Shown one piece after another: positions 1 to 6,484 of a stretch of 14,343 bases of DNA; position 1 is the stretch's first letter, and the number at the start of each line of letters is the position of its first letter. The notes under the pieces are model-generated. The model did no database searches, was not told the origin of the DNA, and worked only from the letters and a program-made list of their open reading frames with translations. Made by a program: the position numbers and the translations under genes. Source of the DNA: an uncultured Erysipelotrichaceae bacterium (lineage in GTDB: Bacteria > Bacillota_I > Bacilli_A > RF39 > UBA660); contig CADCRC010000057.1 in NCBI GenBank assembly GCA_902803795.1, positions 1 to 14,343 of the forward strand, given 5' to 3'.

Positions 1-37
1 AAAAAGACAAATAAGTCAAAATATAGACCCATTTGTC
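1..37 (-). terminator. Rho-independent terminator of the tyrS operon
   Basis: On the minus strand, positions 37-26 and 17-6 form a continuous 12-bp stem (GACAAATGGGTC with GACTTATTTGTC, including two G-U pairs) around an 8-nt loop, followed directly by five T at 5-1, where the window ends. It lies 46 bases after the stop of the 428-aa gene, so it closes the T-box/tyrS transcript. Confidence 0.85.
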
Positions 38-83
38 AACAATCTGAACAAATATTATTTAATATAATATTTATTCATAAAAA

Positions 84-1370
84 CTATTTAATACTTACAT
101 TTTTAACAGAAATTTCATTAACGTCATCATCATCAACTAAATCATCTATTTTATTATTTAAACTACTACTTTCTAACACATGCATTTTATTTTCAATTAA
201 AAAATTAACTAAATCACCTGCTCTTCTAGACTCTTTAGTATATGGATCATAGAAGACATAAACACTATCTTCATTATTACTCAATCTAATATCATATATC
301 ATATAATACTTTTTATTATTATCTTCTTTAGTATATAAAGTATGTCTTCTTATATTTTTTCTTTCTTCATCATTAAATACATAGCTAAACACTTTATCTA
401 AATATAATTTATTTTCTATAAATCCAGTAATATTTTCAGTTAATTGAGATAAAGATTTAATAAAATAATTAAATTTATATAACATAATATCATCTTTATC
501 AACATTTGATTTTTTATCAAAAGAAGATACATCAAGATATCCAGAATAACTAGATCCATCTCTTATAATATCTAAATCTGTCTTTTTCTCAGTAAGATTT
601 TTATATGCATAACTCCTAATATTGTTCCTCATTTTCCTAGTAATCATTTTCTTATCAAAACATTCTATAATAACATCTTTATATTTTTCACAATCTTTAT
701 CAAATAAACAAACTTGTTTTAATTTCTCATCAATTGATAAATCATCATTTTTTATTAAATCAATCATAAGTAATAAATAATCTTGATAAAAAGAAGAAGT
801 CTTAATAATATGATGTCCTAATTTTCTCATCATACTAACCTTTAACTTTTCAAATAAATCTTCAGAATACATAGAATCAACATAACCAAGTTTTTTTTCT
901 ATTTTTTTCAATCGTTCATCATCAAATCTATCAAATGTCTCCGCATCATAATCTTTATAATTAGATGTAATACCAAAATGTTTAGTTTCAAATCCCATCT
1001 GCATTCTATAAAAATCATAGACAGGATTAAGTAAATAAACCTTATCATTCTCACCATGATATCTAATTCCATAATGACTAAAATTACCATCAATAGCTTT
1101 AGTCAATTCAACAGGTTCTAGTCTTAATCCAATTTGAATTCCAACTTGAGAAAAAAGATATGCACATGATTTACAAACAACTTTAAAATTATCTATTTCA
1201 TCAGGATTAGAAAACTTATGTTCATTATAATCATAATCAGTATCATAAAAGAATTTCTCATCTTTAGATAGAATTTTTCCAAGTTCATGATATAAATAAA
1301 CCATCTTCTCATCATCAGATAACCCATAAGGTAAATTAATAATAATATTTTCTATCTTATCATTTAGCAT
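84..1370 (-). CDS. Putative transglutaminase-like (papain-fold) protein, function unknown
   Basis: A 428-aa protein with no obvious signal peptide or membrane segment, so probably cytoplasmic. I do not recognise the whole protein. Residues 62-120 resemble the transglutaminase-like cysteine-peptidase core: C66 in a VCxxCAYLF context followed by a VGI element (the family pattern is C-x3-A ... GI), then H99 in FSHYGIRY, then LLNPVYD with N115-P116 or D119 in the third catalytic position. This Cys-His-Asp/Asn order is visible; enzymatic activity is inference. The rest is helical and charged, with a C-terminal part (about 345-400) containing YYMIYDIRL and YVFYDPYTKE. The ATG at 1368-1370 has AAAGAGG six bases upstream and overlaps the preceding gene by 11 bp, indicating translational coupling. 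It is the last gene of the tyrS operon. It could also be a non-catalytic member of the fold. Confidence 0.8.
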   Translation of the reverse strand: MLNDKIENIIINLPYGLSDDEKMVYLYHELGKILSKDEKFFYDTDYDYNEHKFSNPDEIDNFKVVCKSCAYLFSQVGIQIGLRLEPVELTKAIDGNFSHYGIRYHGENDKVYLLNPVYDFYRMQMGFETKHFGITSNYKDYDAETFDRFDDERLKKIEKKLGYVDSMYSEDLFEKLKVSMMRKLGHHIIKTSSFYQDYLLLMIDLIKNDDLSIDEKLKQVCLFDKDCEKYKDVIIECFDKKMITRKMRNNIRSYAYKNLTEKKTDLDIIRDGSSYSGYLDVSSFDKKSNVDKDDIMLYKFNYFIKSLSQLTENITGFIENKLYLDKVFSYVFNDEERKNIRRHTLYTKEDNNKKYYMIYDIRLSNNEDSVYVFYDPYTKESRRAGDLVNFLIENKMHVLESSSLNNKIDDLVDDDDVNEISVKNVSIK

Positions 1371-1662
1371 AAAAAACCTCTTTACTTTTCTTCTTAACCA
1401 TCTCTTTAATATTTAATTTCTTATAATTATCATATTTATTATTTCCAATAAAATTAATAACATCATCTATTCTTTTTAAATTAATAGAATTATCTTTAAT
1501 TATAATTTTATAATATGAATAACTATCTTTTTTATTCTTAAAAGAAATAATAAAAGTATCACTATCTTTATTATTCAATCTATAAACAGTTGCATGTTTA
1601 ACATTAAACATCTTACTAGATAATAAGGATACAATCAAATCCAACTTCTCATTATAATCCAT
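1360..1662 (-). CDS. Hypothetical 100-aa protein
   Basis: A small, Lys/Asn-rich soluble protein that I do not recognise. It begins MDYNEKLDLIVSLLSS; a likely N-terminal helix is followed by alternating hydrophobic strands (TFIISF, YYKIIIKD) and a basic C-terminus. The start at 1662 is chosen over an ATG at 1683 because GCGAGG lies five bases before 1662, while the upstream one would begin inside the end of tyrS and has no ribosome site. It sits 10 bp after tyrS and overlaps the following gene by 11 bp, so it is surely co-transcribed with both. The tight coupling suggests it works with, or regulates, the transglutaminase-like protein downstream; that is inference from position only. Confidence 0.7.
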   Translation of the reverse strand: MDYNEKLDLIVSLLSSKMFNVKHATVYRLNNKDSDTFIISFKNKKDSYSYYKIIIKDNSINLKRIDDVINFIGNNKYDNYKKLNIKEMVKKKSKEVFYAK

Positions 1663-1672
1663 ATAAACCTCG

Positions 1673-2908
1673 CTATTTACCAATATAATATTTCTTCTTG
1701 CCTCTTCTAATTATCAAATATTTTCCATATAATAAATCACTCTTATCTATTATTTTATTACAATCATTAATCTTAGAACCATTAATACTAATAGAAGAAT
1801 TACTTATAAATTCTCTAGCTTCTCTTTTAGATTTAACAATAGAATTATCTACAAGTATATCAACTATATTTTTATCAATTTCTAAATTGAAAGATTCAAT
1901 ATTCTTAAAAGCATTTTTAATAGATTCCTCATCAAGTAAAGAAACATCTCCACTAAATAAAGCATCACTTATTTTAACAGCTTTATCAAATTCATCCTTT
2001 CCATGCAAATCGCATATTATTTCTCTAGCTAAAGTCTTTTGTCCAATTCTTTTTTCAGGCTCTTTTTTATGTACTTCTAATACCTCCATAATTTCATCAG
2101 GACTTAAAAAAGTAAATACTTTTAAATATTCCTCTACCATAGAATCATCAGTATTAATAAGATATTGATATAATTCATAACTAGATGTTTTATTTTTATC
2201 AAGCCATAATGCATTACCCTCAGATTTACCAAATTTCTTACCAGTTGAATCCAAAATTAAAGGCATTGTAAATGCATATGCTTGTTTATCTAATACTTTC
2301 CTAATTAAATCAACACCTGTTGTAATATTACCCCATTGATCAGATCCTTCAACTTGCATAATACATCCCATATTCTTATACATATACAAAAAGTCATAAC
2401 CCTGCATTAAAGTATAACTAAATTCAGCATAAGTAATACCAGTATCAAGTCTTCTATTAATAATATCTTTATTTAACATATAATTTACATTTATATATTT
2501 ACCAACATCTCTTAAAAAATCAATAAAATTATAATTTTTCATCCAATCATAGTTATCAACAAGTTTAGCATTATGTTCAAATATTTCATCAATTTGATTT
2601 TTTATACCTAAAATATTTTTATTTAAAACATCAACATCAATTATTTCTCTTTCTCCAGTAGGTCTAGGATCTCCAATTCTACCAGTCGCACCACCACATA
2701 ATAATATAGGTTTATGTCCCATTTTCATTAATCTTTTAGCTGTAACTAAAGAACTATAATGTCCAAGATGTAAACTATCTGCAGTAGGATCAGTACCCCA
2801 ATAAAAAGTAATAGATTTATTATTAATAACATCTTCTATATCATCACCTGCAACATCTTTTACTAAACCTCTCCATTTTAATTCTTCCCAATTAGACATT
2901 TTTTTCAT
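1673..2908 (-). CDS. tyrS: Tyrosyl-tRNA synthetase
   Basis: Class I aminoacyl-tRNA synthetase that activates tyrosine with ATP and charges tRNA-Tyr in the cytoplasm. The 411-aa length is normal for bacterial TyrRS. The N-terminal WEELKWRGLV block and the GTDPTADSLHLGH segment carry the HIGH motif as HLGH (47-50). The QVEGSDQWGN block follows (about 185-194), and the KMSKS loop appears as KFGKS (225-229), as is usual for this TyrRS subgroup. An S4 RNA-binding domain occupies about 345-405 (SKREAREFIS...ISINGSKI). The start at 2908 is preferred because GGAGGT lies seven bases upstream; a longer frame to 2938 would run into the leader terminator. The gene is controlled by a tyrosine T-box leader and followed by two unknown genes in the same transcript. 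It looks intact. Confidence 0.97.
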   Translation of the reverse strand: MKKMSNWEELKWRGLVKDVAGDDIEDVINNKSITFYWGTDPTADSLHLGHYSSLVTAKRLMKMGHKPILLCGGATGRIGDPRPTGEREIIDVDVLNKNILGIKNQIDEIFEHNAKLVDNYDWMKNYNFIDFLRDVGKYINVNYMLNKDIINRRLDTGITYAEFSYTLMQGYDFLYMYKNMGCIMQVEGSDQWGNITTGVDLIRKVLDKQAYAFTMPLILDSTGKKFGKSEGNALWLDKNKTSSYELYQYLINTDDSMVEEYLKVFTFLSPDEIMEVLEVHKKEPEKRIGQKTLAREIICDLHGKDEFDKAVKISDALFSGDVSLLDEESIKNAFKNIESFNLEIDKNIVDILVDNSIVKSKREAREFISNSSISINGSKINDCNKIIDKSDLLYGKYLIIRRGKKKYYIGK

Positions 2909-2923
2909 ATAATACCTCCAAAC

Positions 2924-2967
2924 AAAAAGGTAGTACACTAAAGGACGATTAATCGTGGTACCACCTT
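2924..2967 (-). terminator. T-box regulatory terminator
   Basis: AAGGTGGTACCAC (2967-2955) pairs with GTGTACTACCTT (2938-2927), with one wobble and a small internal mismatch, and the stem is followed by TTTTT (2928-2924). This is the intrinsic terminator competing with the T-box antiterminator, 16-20 bases before the tyrS start. It would also stop read-through arriving from the trmB-ytxH cluster. Confidence 0.85.
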
Positions 2968-3089
2968 ATTTTCTTCTTACTATTCTTAACGCGAATTAAC
3001 CGATTTTTCTCATAATTTGTAATTCATAACATGGTTCTCATTTCCACCATTTTTCTGTAGTTACTACTAAATATTACTCATCGAAAATT
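2924..3089 (-). promoter_or_regulatory. T-box riboswitch leader, tyrosine-specific
   Basis: The minus-strand leader before tyrS contains the hallmark T-box sequence AAGGTGGTACCACG (2967-2954). Its centre pairs either in the antiterminator or with the downstream strand of the terminator. Further upstream are an AGTA element (near 3079-3076) and GAATTACAAAT, which provides a UAC (Tyr) specifier followed by A, in keeping with the specifier loop of known T-boxes. Between them lies an apical hairpin ATGGTGGAAATGAGAACCAT. Uncharged tRNA-Tyr should stabilise the antiterminator and switch on tyrS and the two genes behind it. The T-box sequence and specifier are visible; the exact Stem I fold is inferred. 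Confidence 0.92.
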
Positions 3090-3095
3090 ATATAT

Positions 3096-3123
3096 ATTAT
3101 ATCAAAATTAATTTAATCTTCAA
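3096..3123 (-). promoter_or_regulatory. Sigma-A-type promoter of the T-box/tyrS operon
   Basis: The minus strand carries TTGAAG (3123-3118), 16 bases, then TATAAT (3101-3096). The -35 lies in the last codons and the spacer spans the stop of the preceding ytxH-like gene. Transcription would begin near 3089, giving a leader of about 180 nt, enough for a compact T-box. Confidence 0.7.
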
Positions 3124-3523
3124 GCTTTGATTCTAATTTTTTAACAACATCTAAACTAGCATCTTTTGCTTTTTTCTTAAATTCATTTGCTGCATCAACA
3201 ATATCATCCATATCAGTCTTTTTAGCTATCTCAACAAGTTCATTTGCTTTCTTGCTAAGATTATCTCTTTCTTCTTTAGCAAGTTCAACTATTTTTTCTT
3301 TATCTAAATTTTCTAATTCAACTTTTATATCTTTAATTTTATCACTAAATTCCTTTTTTAATTCATCAACATCAATCTCATCAATTTTATCTTGTAATTT
3401 TCTTAATTCTTTTCCAAGTTTTGCACGTGTTTTATCACCAGATTCTGGAGCAAATAAAATACCAAGTCCAACTCCAATACCAACACCTGTTAAAAAATTT
3501 AAAAATCCATTATTCTTTGCCAT
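3113..3523 (-). CDS. YtxH-domain membrane-associated protein
   Basis: A 136-aa protein with one short N-terminal glycine-zipper membrane segment (about 8-25, GVGIGVGLGILFAP) followed by PESGDKTR. This GxGxGxLFAPxSGxxTR signature is that of the YtxH family (B. subtilis general-stress protein YtxH). The remainder (about 35-136) is a highly charged Lys/Glu/Asp helix, probably a cytoplasmic coiled coil. The molecular role of the family is not settled. The start has GGAGAG eight bases upstream and lies 2 bp after the DUF948-like gene. YtxH and DUF948 proteins are commonly neighbours, as here. Family assignment is firm; function is unknown. Confidence 0.88.
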   Translation of the reverse strand: MAKNNGFLNFLTGVGIGVGLGILFAPESGDKTRAKLGKELRKLQDKIDEIDVDELKKEFSDKIKDIKVELENLDKEKIVELAKEERDNLSKKANELVEIAKKTDMDDIVDAANEFKKKAKDASLDVVKKLESKLED

Positions 3524-3525
3524 AA

Positions 3526-3897
3526 TTATACACTCTCCTTTTCTTTAACCATTTCTTCTTTTTTCTTCTCTTCTTCTTTTTTCTTCTCTTCTTTTATTTT
3601 CTTTTCTTCTTTTCTCTTTTTTTCTTGAAACCTATCTACAAAGAAATTAGTAACACTTCCTATAGCACCACCTATAACAACATCACTAAATCTTGAAATA
3701 CCATCAGTAGTCTTATCAATAACAGAAAACAATCCATCTAAACTATGTACTTTATTATCAACATCTTCAAGTATATTATCGGTTTTATTTATTACACTAA
3801 TTAATTTAATAACTAAAATAATCAATGAAACAAGTAAAGCTACACCTAAAGCATATAATAATATAGTAAAAAAATTACTCCAAAATTCAATACCCAT
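3526..3897 (-). CDS. DUF948-like (YtxG-type) single-pass membrane protein
   Basis: A 123-aa protein with an N-terminal transmembrane helix (about 8-33, FFTILLYALGVALLVSLIIL). A helical stretch with Asp/Val/Ile heptad character follows (about 38-70, ISVINKTDNILEDVDNKV), then a small Gly/Ala segment (VIGGAIGSVTNFFVDRF). The tail from about 92 is almost entirely Lys and Glu, with a few Met/Val/Arg. This layout, and the YtxH gene immediately behind it, matches the DUF948/YtxG family of envelope-associated stress proteins. The start has GGAG seven bases upstream, inside the end of the preceding gene. The low-complexity KE tail is unusual for the family and may be a charged cytoplasmic coiled coil. 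Function unknown. Confidence 0.82.
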   Translation of the reverse strand: MGIEFWSNFFTILLYALGVALLVSLIILVIKLISVINKTDNILEDVDNKVHSLDGLFSVIDKTTDGISRFSDVVIGGAIGSVTNFFVDRFQEKKRKEEKKIKEEKKKEEEKKKEEMVKEKESV

Positions 3898-3899
3898 AA

Positions 3900-4991
3900 C
3901 TACTTCTCCTTTTCATACATTGAATCAATTAAATCAAACAAATTATCATCATCACTATCACTAACTTCCTCACTAGATGTAATAACAGGATCAATATCTG
4001 AATCTTTATTTTTCTCAAATACATCTTCAAATCTTCTTTGTTTTTCTAATTCTTTTTGTACCTGCTTTTGAAATTCTACACTATTTAATTTAGAAGCATC
4101 AAGTTCATCTCTAACCTGTTCATCAATTTTTTTAGAATCTATTTCATCTTCTACTCTTTTTTTTGTTGTTTTATCAACATAATCAACATTATATTCTAAT
4201 CCTAAATCATCATAATACTCTTGAGCATCTCCTACCGATATTTTATCAACACTTGGAGCATCTATACTTTCATTTAAATCAACAAAAGTATTATCTTTTT
4301 CATCATCATAACTTTGTCTATTTTCATATGCTTTCTTTCTTACTTCATCAATTGTCATTTTCTTACTTTCATAACTATAAGTATGTTTAACTTCAGACTT
4401 AGTTTCTACCTTCACATCACTATCAACAATTCCATATATAGGAGAAATAATAGGAGAAGGTTTAAACATTCTTTTAAATGAAGAACCATTATAATTAGTT
4501 CCTTTTCCACTATACAAATTATCAGTTTCTACTTTTTCTTCATTATCACTGCTAATATCAAGCACTTCTTCATCATATTTCATAAGACTCTCACGAGTAA
4601 CAACAGGAATTTTCTCCTCCTCTTTTTCAATATTTTTTTCTTTTTCCTCATTTTTACTAAGTAATTCTAAAGTATCCTCAATTTTAAAATCAGAATCATC
4701 TAATATTTTGAAATTTTCTCTTCTTTTAGGAACATTATCTACAAAATCATCAATATCAGAAGTTAGATTTTTCTCTTTAGAAAAAGCATTCATAACATCT
4801 TCATCATTTACAGTAGAAACAACATCATCTACTACATCTTGCTTTTTAGTATCCTCTTTTCCTTTATCTTTAGATGGAAAAACAATCCTTTTCGCAATAG
4901 GACTTTCATTTTTTTGTTTTACTATCTCATCAGAAACATCAATTTCTTCTTCTTCAAATAAAGCATCTTTAATTTTATTTAAAAAACTCAT
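3900..4991 (-). CDS. Hypothetical acidic, mostly disordered protein with PSPIISPIYG island
   Basis: A 363-aa cytoplasmic-looking protein without membrane segment or signal, dominated by Asp, Glu, Lys and Ser; I do not recognise a catalytic domain. It opens with a short amphipathic helix (MSFLNKIKDALFEEEE, 1-16). Two hydrophobic islands interrupt the disorder: SPIAKRIVFPS (30-40) and FKRMFKPSPIISPIYGIVD (172-190). The C-terminal third (about 250-325) is predicted helical, possibly coiled coil (VEDEIDSKKIDEQVRDELDAS...), and the protein ends in a small helix (NLFDLIDSMYEKEK). Such islands in a charged chain look like docking peptides for a partner. It is embedded with 2-16 bp gaps between a lipoprotein and the DUF948/YtxH pair, so a scaffold or cell-envelope/division accessory is plausible, but that is inference. 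The start has AGGTGA six bases upstream. Confidence 0.75.
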   Translation of the reverse strand: MSFLNKIKDALFEEEEIDVSDEIVKQKNESPIAKRIVFPSKDKGKEDTKKQDVVDDVVSTVNDEDVMNAFSKEKNLTSDIDDFVDNVPKRRENFKILDDSDFKIEDTLELLSKNEEKEKNIEKEEEKIPVVTRESLMKYDEEVLDISSDNEEKVETDNLYSGKGTNYNGSSFKRMFKPSPIISPIYGIVDSDVKVETKSEVKHTYSYESKKMTIDEVRKKAYENRQSYDDEKDNTFVDLNESIDAPSVDKISVGDAQEYYDDLGLEYNVDYVDKTTKKRVEDEIDSKKIDEQVRDELDASKLNSVEFQKQVQKELEKQRRFEDVFEKNKDSDIDPVITSSEEVSDSDDDNLFDLIDSMYEKEK

Positions 4992-5007
4992 AAATAATCA
5001 CCTTCTA

Positions 5008-5697
5008 CTATTTTTCTGTAGAATCAAATTCAACTTTTTGCTTTTCTTCATCTCTTGCTTTTCTATAATCCTCACCCTCATATTTACCAACAATATCTAA
5101 GAAATCATTTTTGTTCTCTTTTTCATCAAAAAGTTTAAATTCTTCTTCTCTTGTTCTATAACCACTATTACCAATCATACTATTAATAACATTTCTACTA
5201 TAAGTAATAGAATTCAAAACACTACTTGAATAATTAATAACATCCACTAAATCATTCTCATTACATATAACTTCAATTTTACCATAGTTATAAACATATT
5301 CAATATTAAATTTATTATTCTTCTTTCTTACATCTATATAGCCAAACTTTTTATCATTATTAAGTATTTTAGAATAATGTATACTATCATCAACTTTATA
5401 ATCATAACTGTTTTTATAATAAAATCCAACTATATCAACATATAAATAATATTTATTATCATTTTTATCAATAAAAACACTATTATAATCATTCTTTTCA
5501 ATTATTTTTAAACCATTAGGTAAATAATATTTATAACCCTCAAAGCTAATATTATACACTTTAGACTTATCATTCAAAATAGTAATAATATTACTAGCTA
5601 TATCACTATTAGAAAGTTTATTAACACTACAACCACTTAAAAGTAATAAAAATATGATGCTAAAAATAATCTTCAAATTTCTTTTAAAAATCTTCAA
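5008..5697 (-). CDS. Hypothetical lipoprotein
   Basis: A 229-aa secreted lipoprotein. The N-terminus has a basic region (MKIFKRNLK), a hydrophobic core (IIFSIIFLLLL) and the lipobox LLSGC, with the lipidated cysteine at residue 23. Processing by Lgt and Lsp would leave a 207-aa domain on the outer face of the membrane, rich in Tyr, Asp and Asn, with the blocks YYLPNGLKIIEKNDYNSVFIDKNDNKYYLYVD and YNYGKIEVICNENDLVDVI broken by turns, which suggests a mainly beta domain. The C-terminus is a charged, probably disordered tail. I chose TTG at 5697: AGGTGA (5708-5703) lies five bases before it. A GTG at 5706 is part of that ribosome site and has no Shine-Dalgarno of its own. It is the second gene of the trmB cluster; its ligand or partner is not identifiable. 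Confidence 0.85.
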   Translation of the reverse strand: MKIFKRNLKIIFSIIFLLLLSGCSVNKLSNSDIASNIITILNDKSKVYNISFEGYKYYLPNGLKIIEKNDYNSVFIDKNDNKYYLYVDIVGFYYKNSYDYKVDDSIHYSKILNNDKKFGYIDVRKKNNKFNIEYVYNYGKIEVICNENDLVDVINYSSSVLNSITYSRNVINSMIGNSGYRTREEEFKLFDEKENKNDFLDIVGKYEGEDYRKARDEEKQKVEFDSTEK

Positions 5698-5719
5698 TAT
5701 CTTCACCTACTTTATTATA

Positions 5720-6397
5720 TTATAACAAATTATACTGATTTTGTATTATTTTTTTCTTTTTAATCGCAACTACATAATATATTTGTCTATTTTTCTCAAT
5801 AAACTTATCTTCATACTCAGTAGTAGGATTCTTTAATACTTCATCTATATCTTCATCATTATGTAAATCAAAAGACAACTCTTCAAAATAATAACCATAT
5901 TTAGATAAAGATTTTAAACTATAAACAAATAAATTATAATTATCAGTCTTCATAATTATTTTCGCATCTTCATAAAATATTTTATCATACTTTTCTAAAA
6001 AATCAAAACTAGTAAGTCTTCTATTTTCTTGCCTTTTTTTAGGCCAAGGATCAGAAAAGTTAAGATATAATACATCTATTTCACCATCAAATATTTTATC
6101 TATATTTAAAGCATTATCTCTAATTAATTTTAAATTACTAATTTTCTTATCACCAATTTTTTTAATAGCCCTAGCCATAACATTATCTAATTTTTCAAGT
6201 CCAATATAATTAATATTATTATTTGAAATAGCCAAACTACTAATAAACTTACCAAATCCCATCCCTATTTCTAAACATATAGGATTATTATTATTAAATA
6301 CACTACTCCAATTACCACAATTAGAATAAATATCATTAACTATATAATCACTTTTTTCAATAATTTCTTCTTTATTTTTTAAATTTCTAAGTCGCAT
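5720..6397 (-). CDS. trmB: tRNA (guanine-N7-)-methyltransferase TrmB
   Basis: SAM-dependent Rossmann-fold methyltransferase that makes m7G at position 46 of the tRNA variable loop. Visible family landmarks in the 225-aa protein are the initial MRLRN; motif I EIGMGFGKF (43-51), which binds SAM; NYIGLEKLDNVMARAIKK (about 63-80), the acidic ribose-binding strand; NFSDPWPKKRQENRR (113-127), the TrmB signature; and the C-terminal TEYEDKF block (193-199). The length is typical. The start at 6397 is chosen over 6415 because AGGTGA lies five bases upstream and family members begin MRxR. The longer frame would start within the -10 region. It is the first gene of a five-gene cluster and is divergent from the fem pair. 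Confidence 0.97.
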   Translation of the reverse strand: MRLRNLKNKEEIIEKSDYIVNDIYSNCGNWSSVFNNNNPICLEIGMGFGKFISSLAISNNNINYIGLEKLDNVMARAIKKIGDKKISNLKLIRDNALNIDKIFDGEIDVLYLNFSDPWPKKRQENRRLTSFDFLEKYDKIFYEDAKIIMKTDNYNLFVYSLKSLSKYGYYFEELSFDLHNDEDIDEVLKNPTTEYEDKFIEKNRQIYYVVAIKKKKIIQNQYNLL

Positions 6398-6413
6398 AAA
6401 ATCACCTATAAAC

Positions 6414-6442
6414 ATTATACTACTTTTTCTAATTTATTTATA
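6414..6442 (-). promoter_or_regulatory. Probable promoter of the trmB cluster
   Basis: A perfect TATAAT (6419-6414, minus strand) lies 16 bases before the trmB start, so the leader is only about ten bases, just enough for AGGTGA. The -35 is poor (TATAAA at 6442-6437). It interleaves with the divergent fem promoter in an 87-bp AT-rich gap. Confidence 0.55.
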
Positions 6443-6466
6443 TATTTTAAATATATGTGATATACT
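6438..6466 (+). promoter_or_regulatory. Probable extended -10 promoter of the fem pair
   Basis: TGATATACT (6458-6466) is an extended -10 element (TGn followed by TATACT); the -35 is weak. Transcription would start near 6473, leaving a short leader with GAGGTG five bases before the ATG at 6485. Confidence 0.55.
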
Positions 6467-6484
6467 TATTTTAAGAGGTGTTAT

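Noticed and set aside
34..39. TTGACA on the minus strand near the left edge, possibly a promoter leaving the window
   Set aside because: These bases are part of the 12-bp terminator stem, and no acceptable -10 lies 16-18 bases further on (only ACTTAT).
1663..1683. Seven-codon upstream extension of the 100-aa gene
   Set aside because: It would start inside the end of tyrS without a ribosome site; GCGAGG fits the ATG at 1662.
1698..2168. Plus-strand open frame of 156 codons opposite tyrS
   Set aside because: It lies opposite the conserved S4 and C-terminal part of tyrS, has low-complexity Ser/Leu/Ile content and no ribosome site, as expected of a shadow frame.
4708..5100. Plus-strand open frame across the 363-aa gene and the end of the lipoprotein gene
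   Set aside because: It crosses two real minus-strand genes, its Ser/Phe-rich translation is that of an antisense frame, and there is no promoter or ribosome site.
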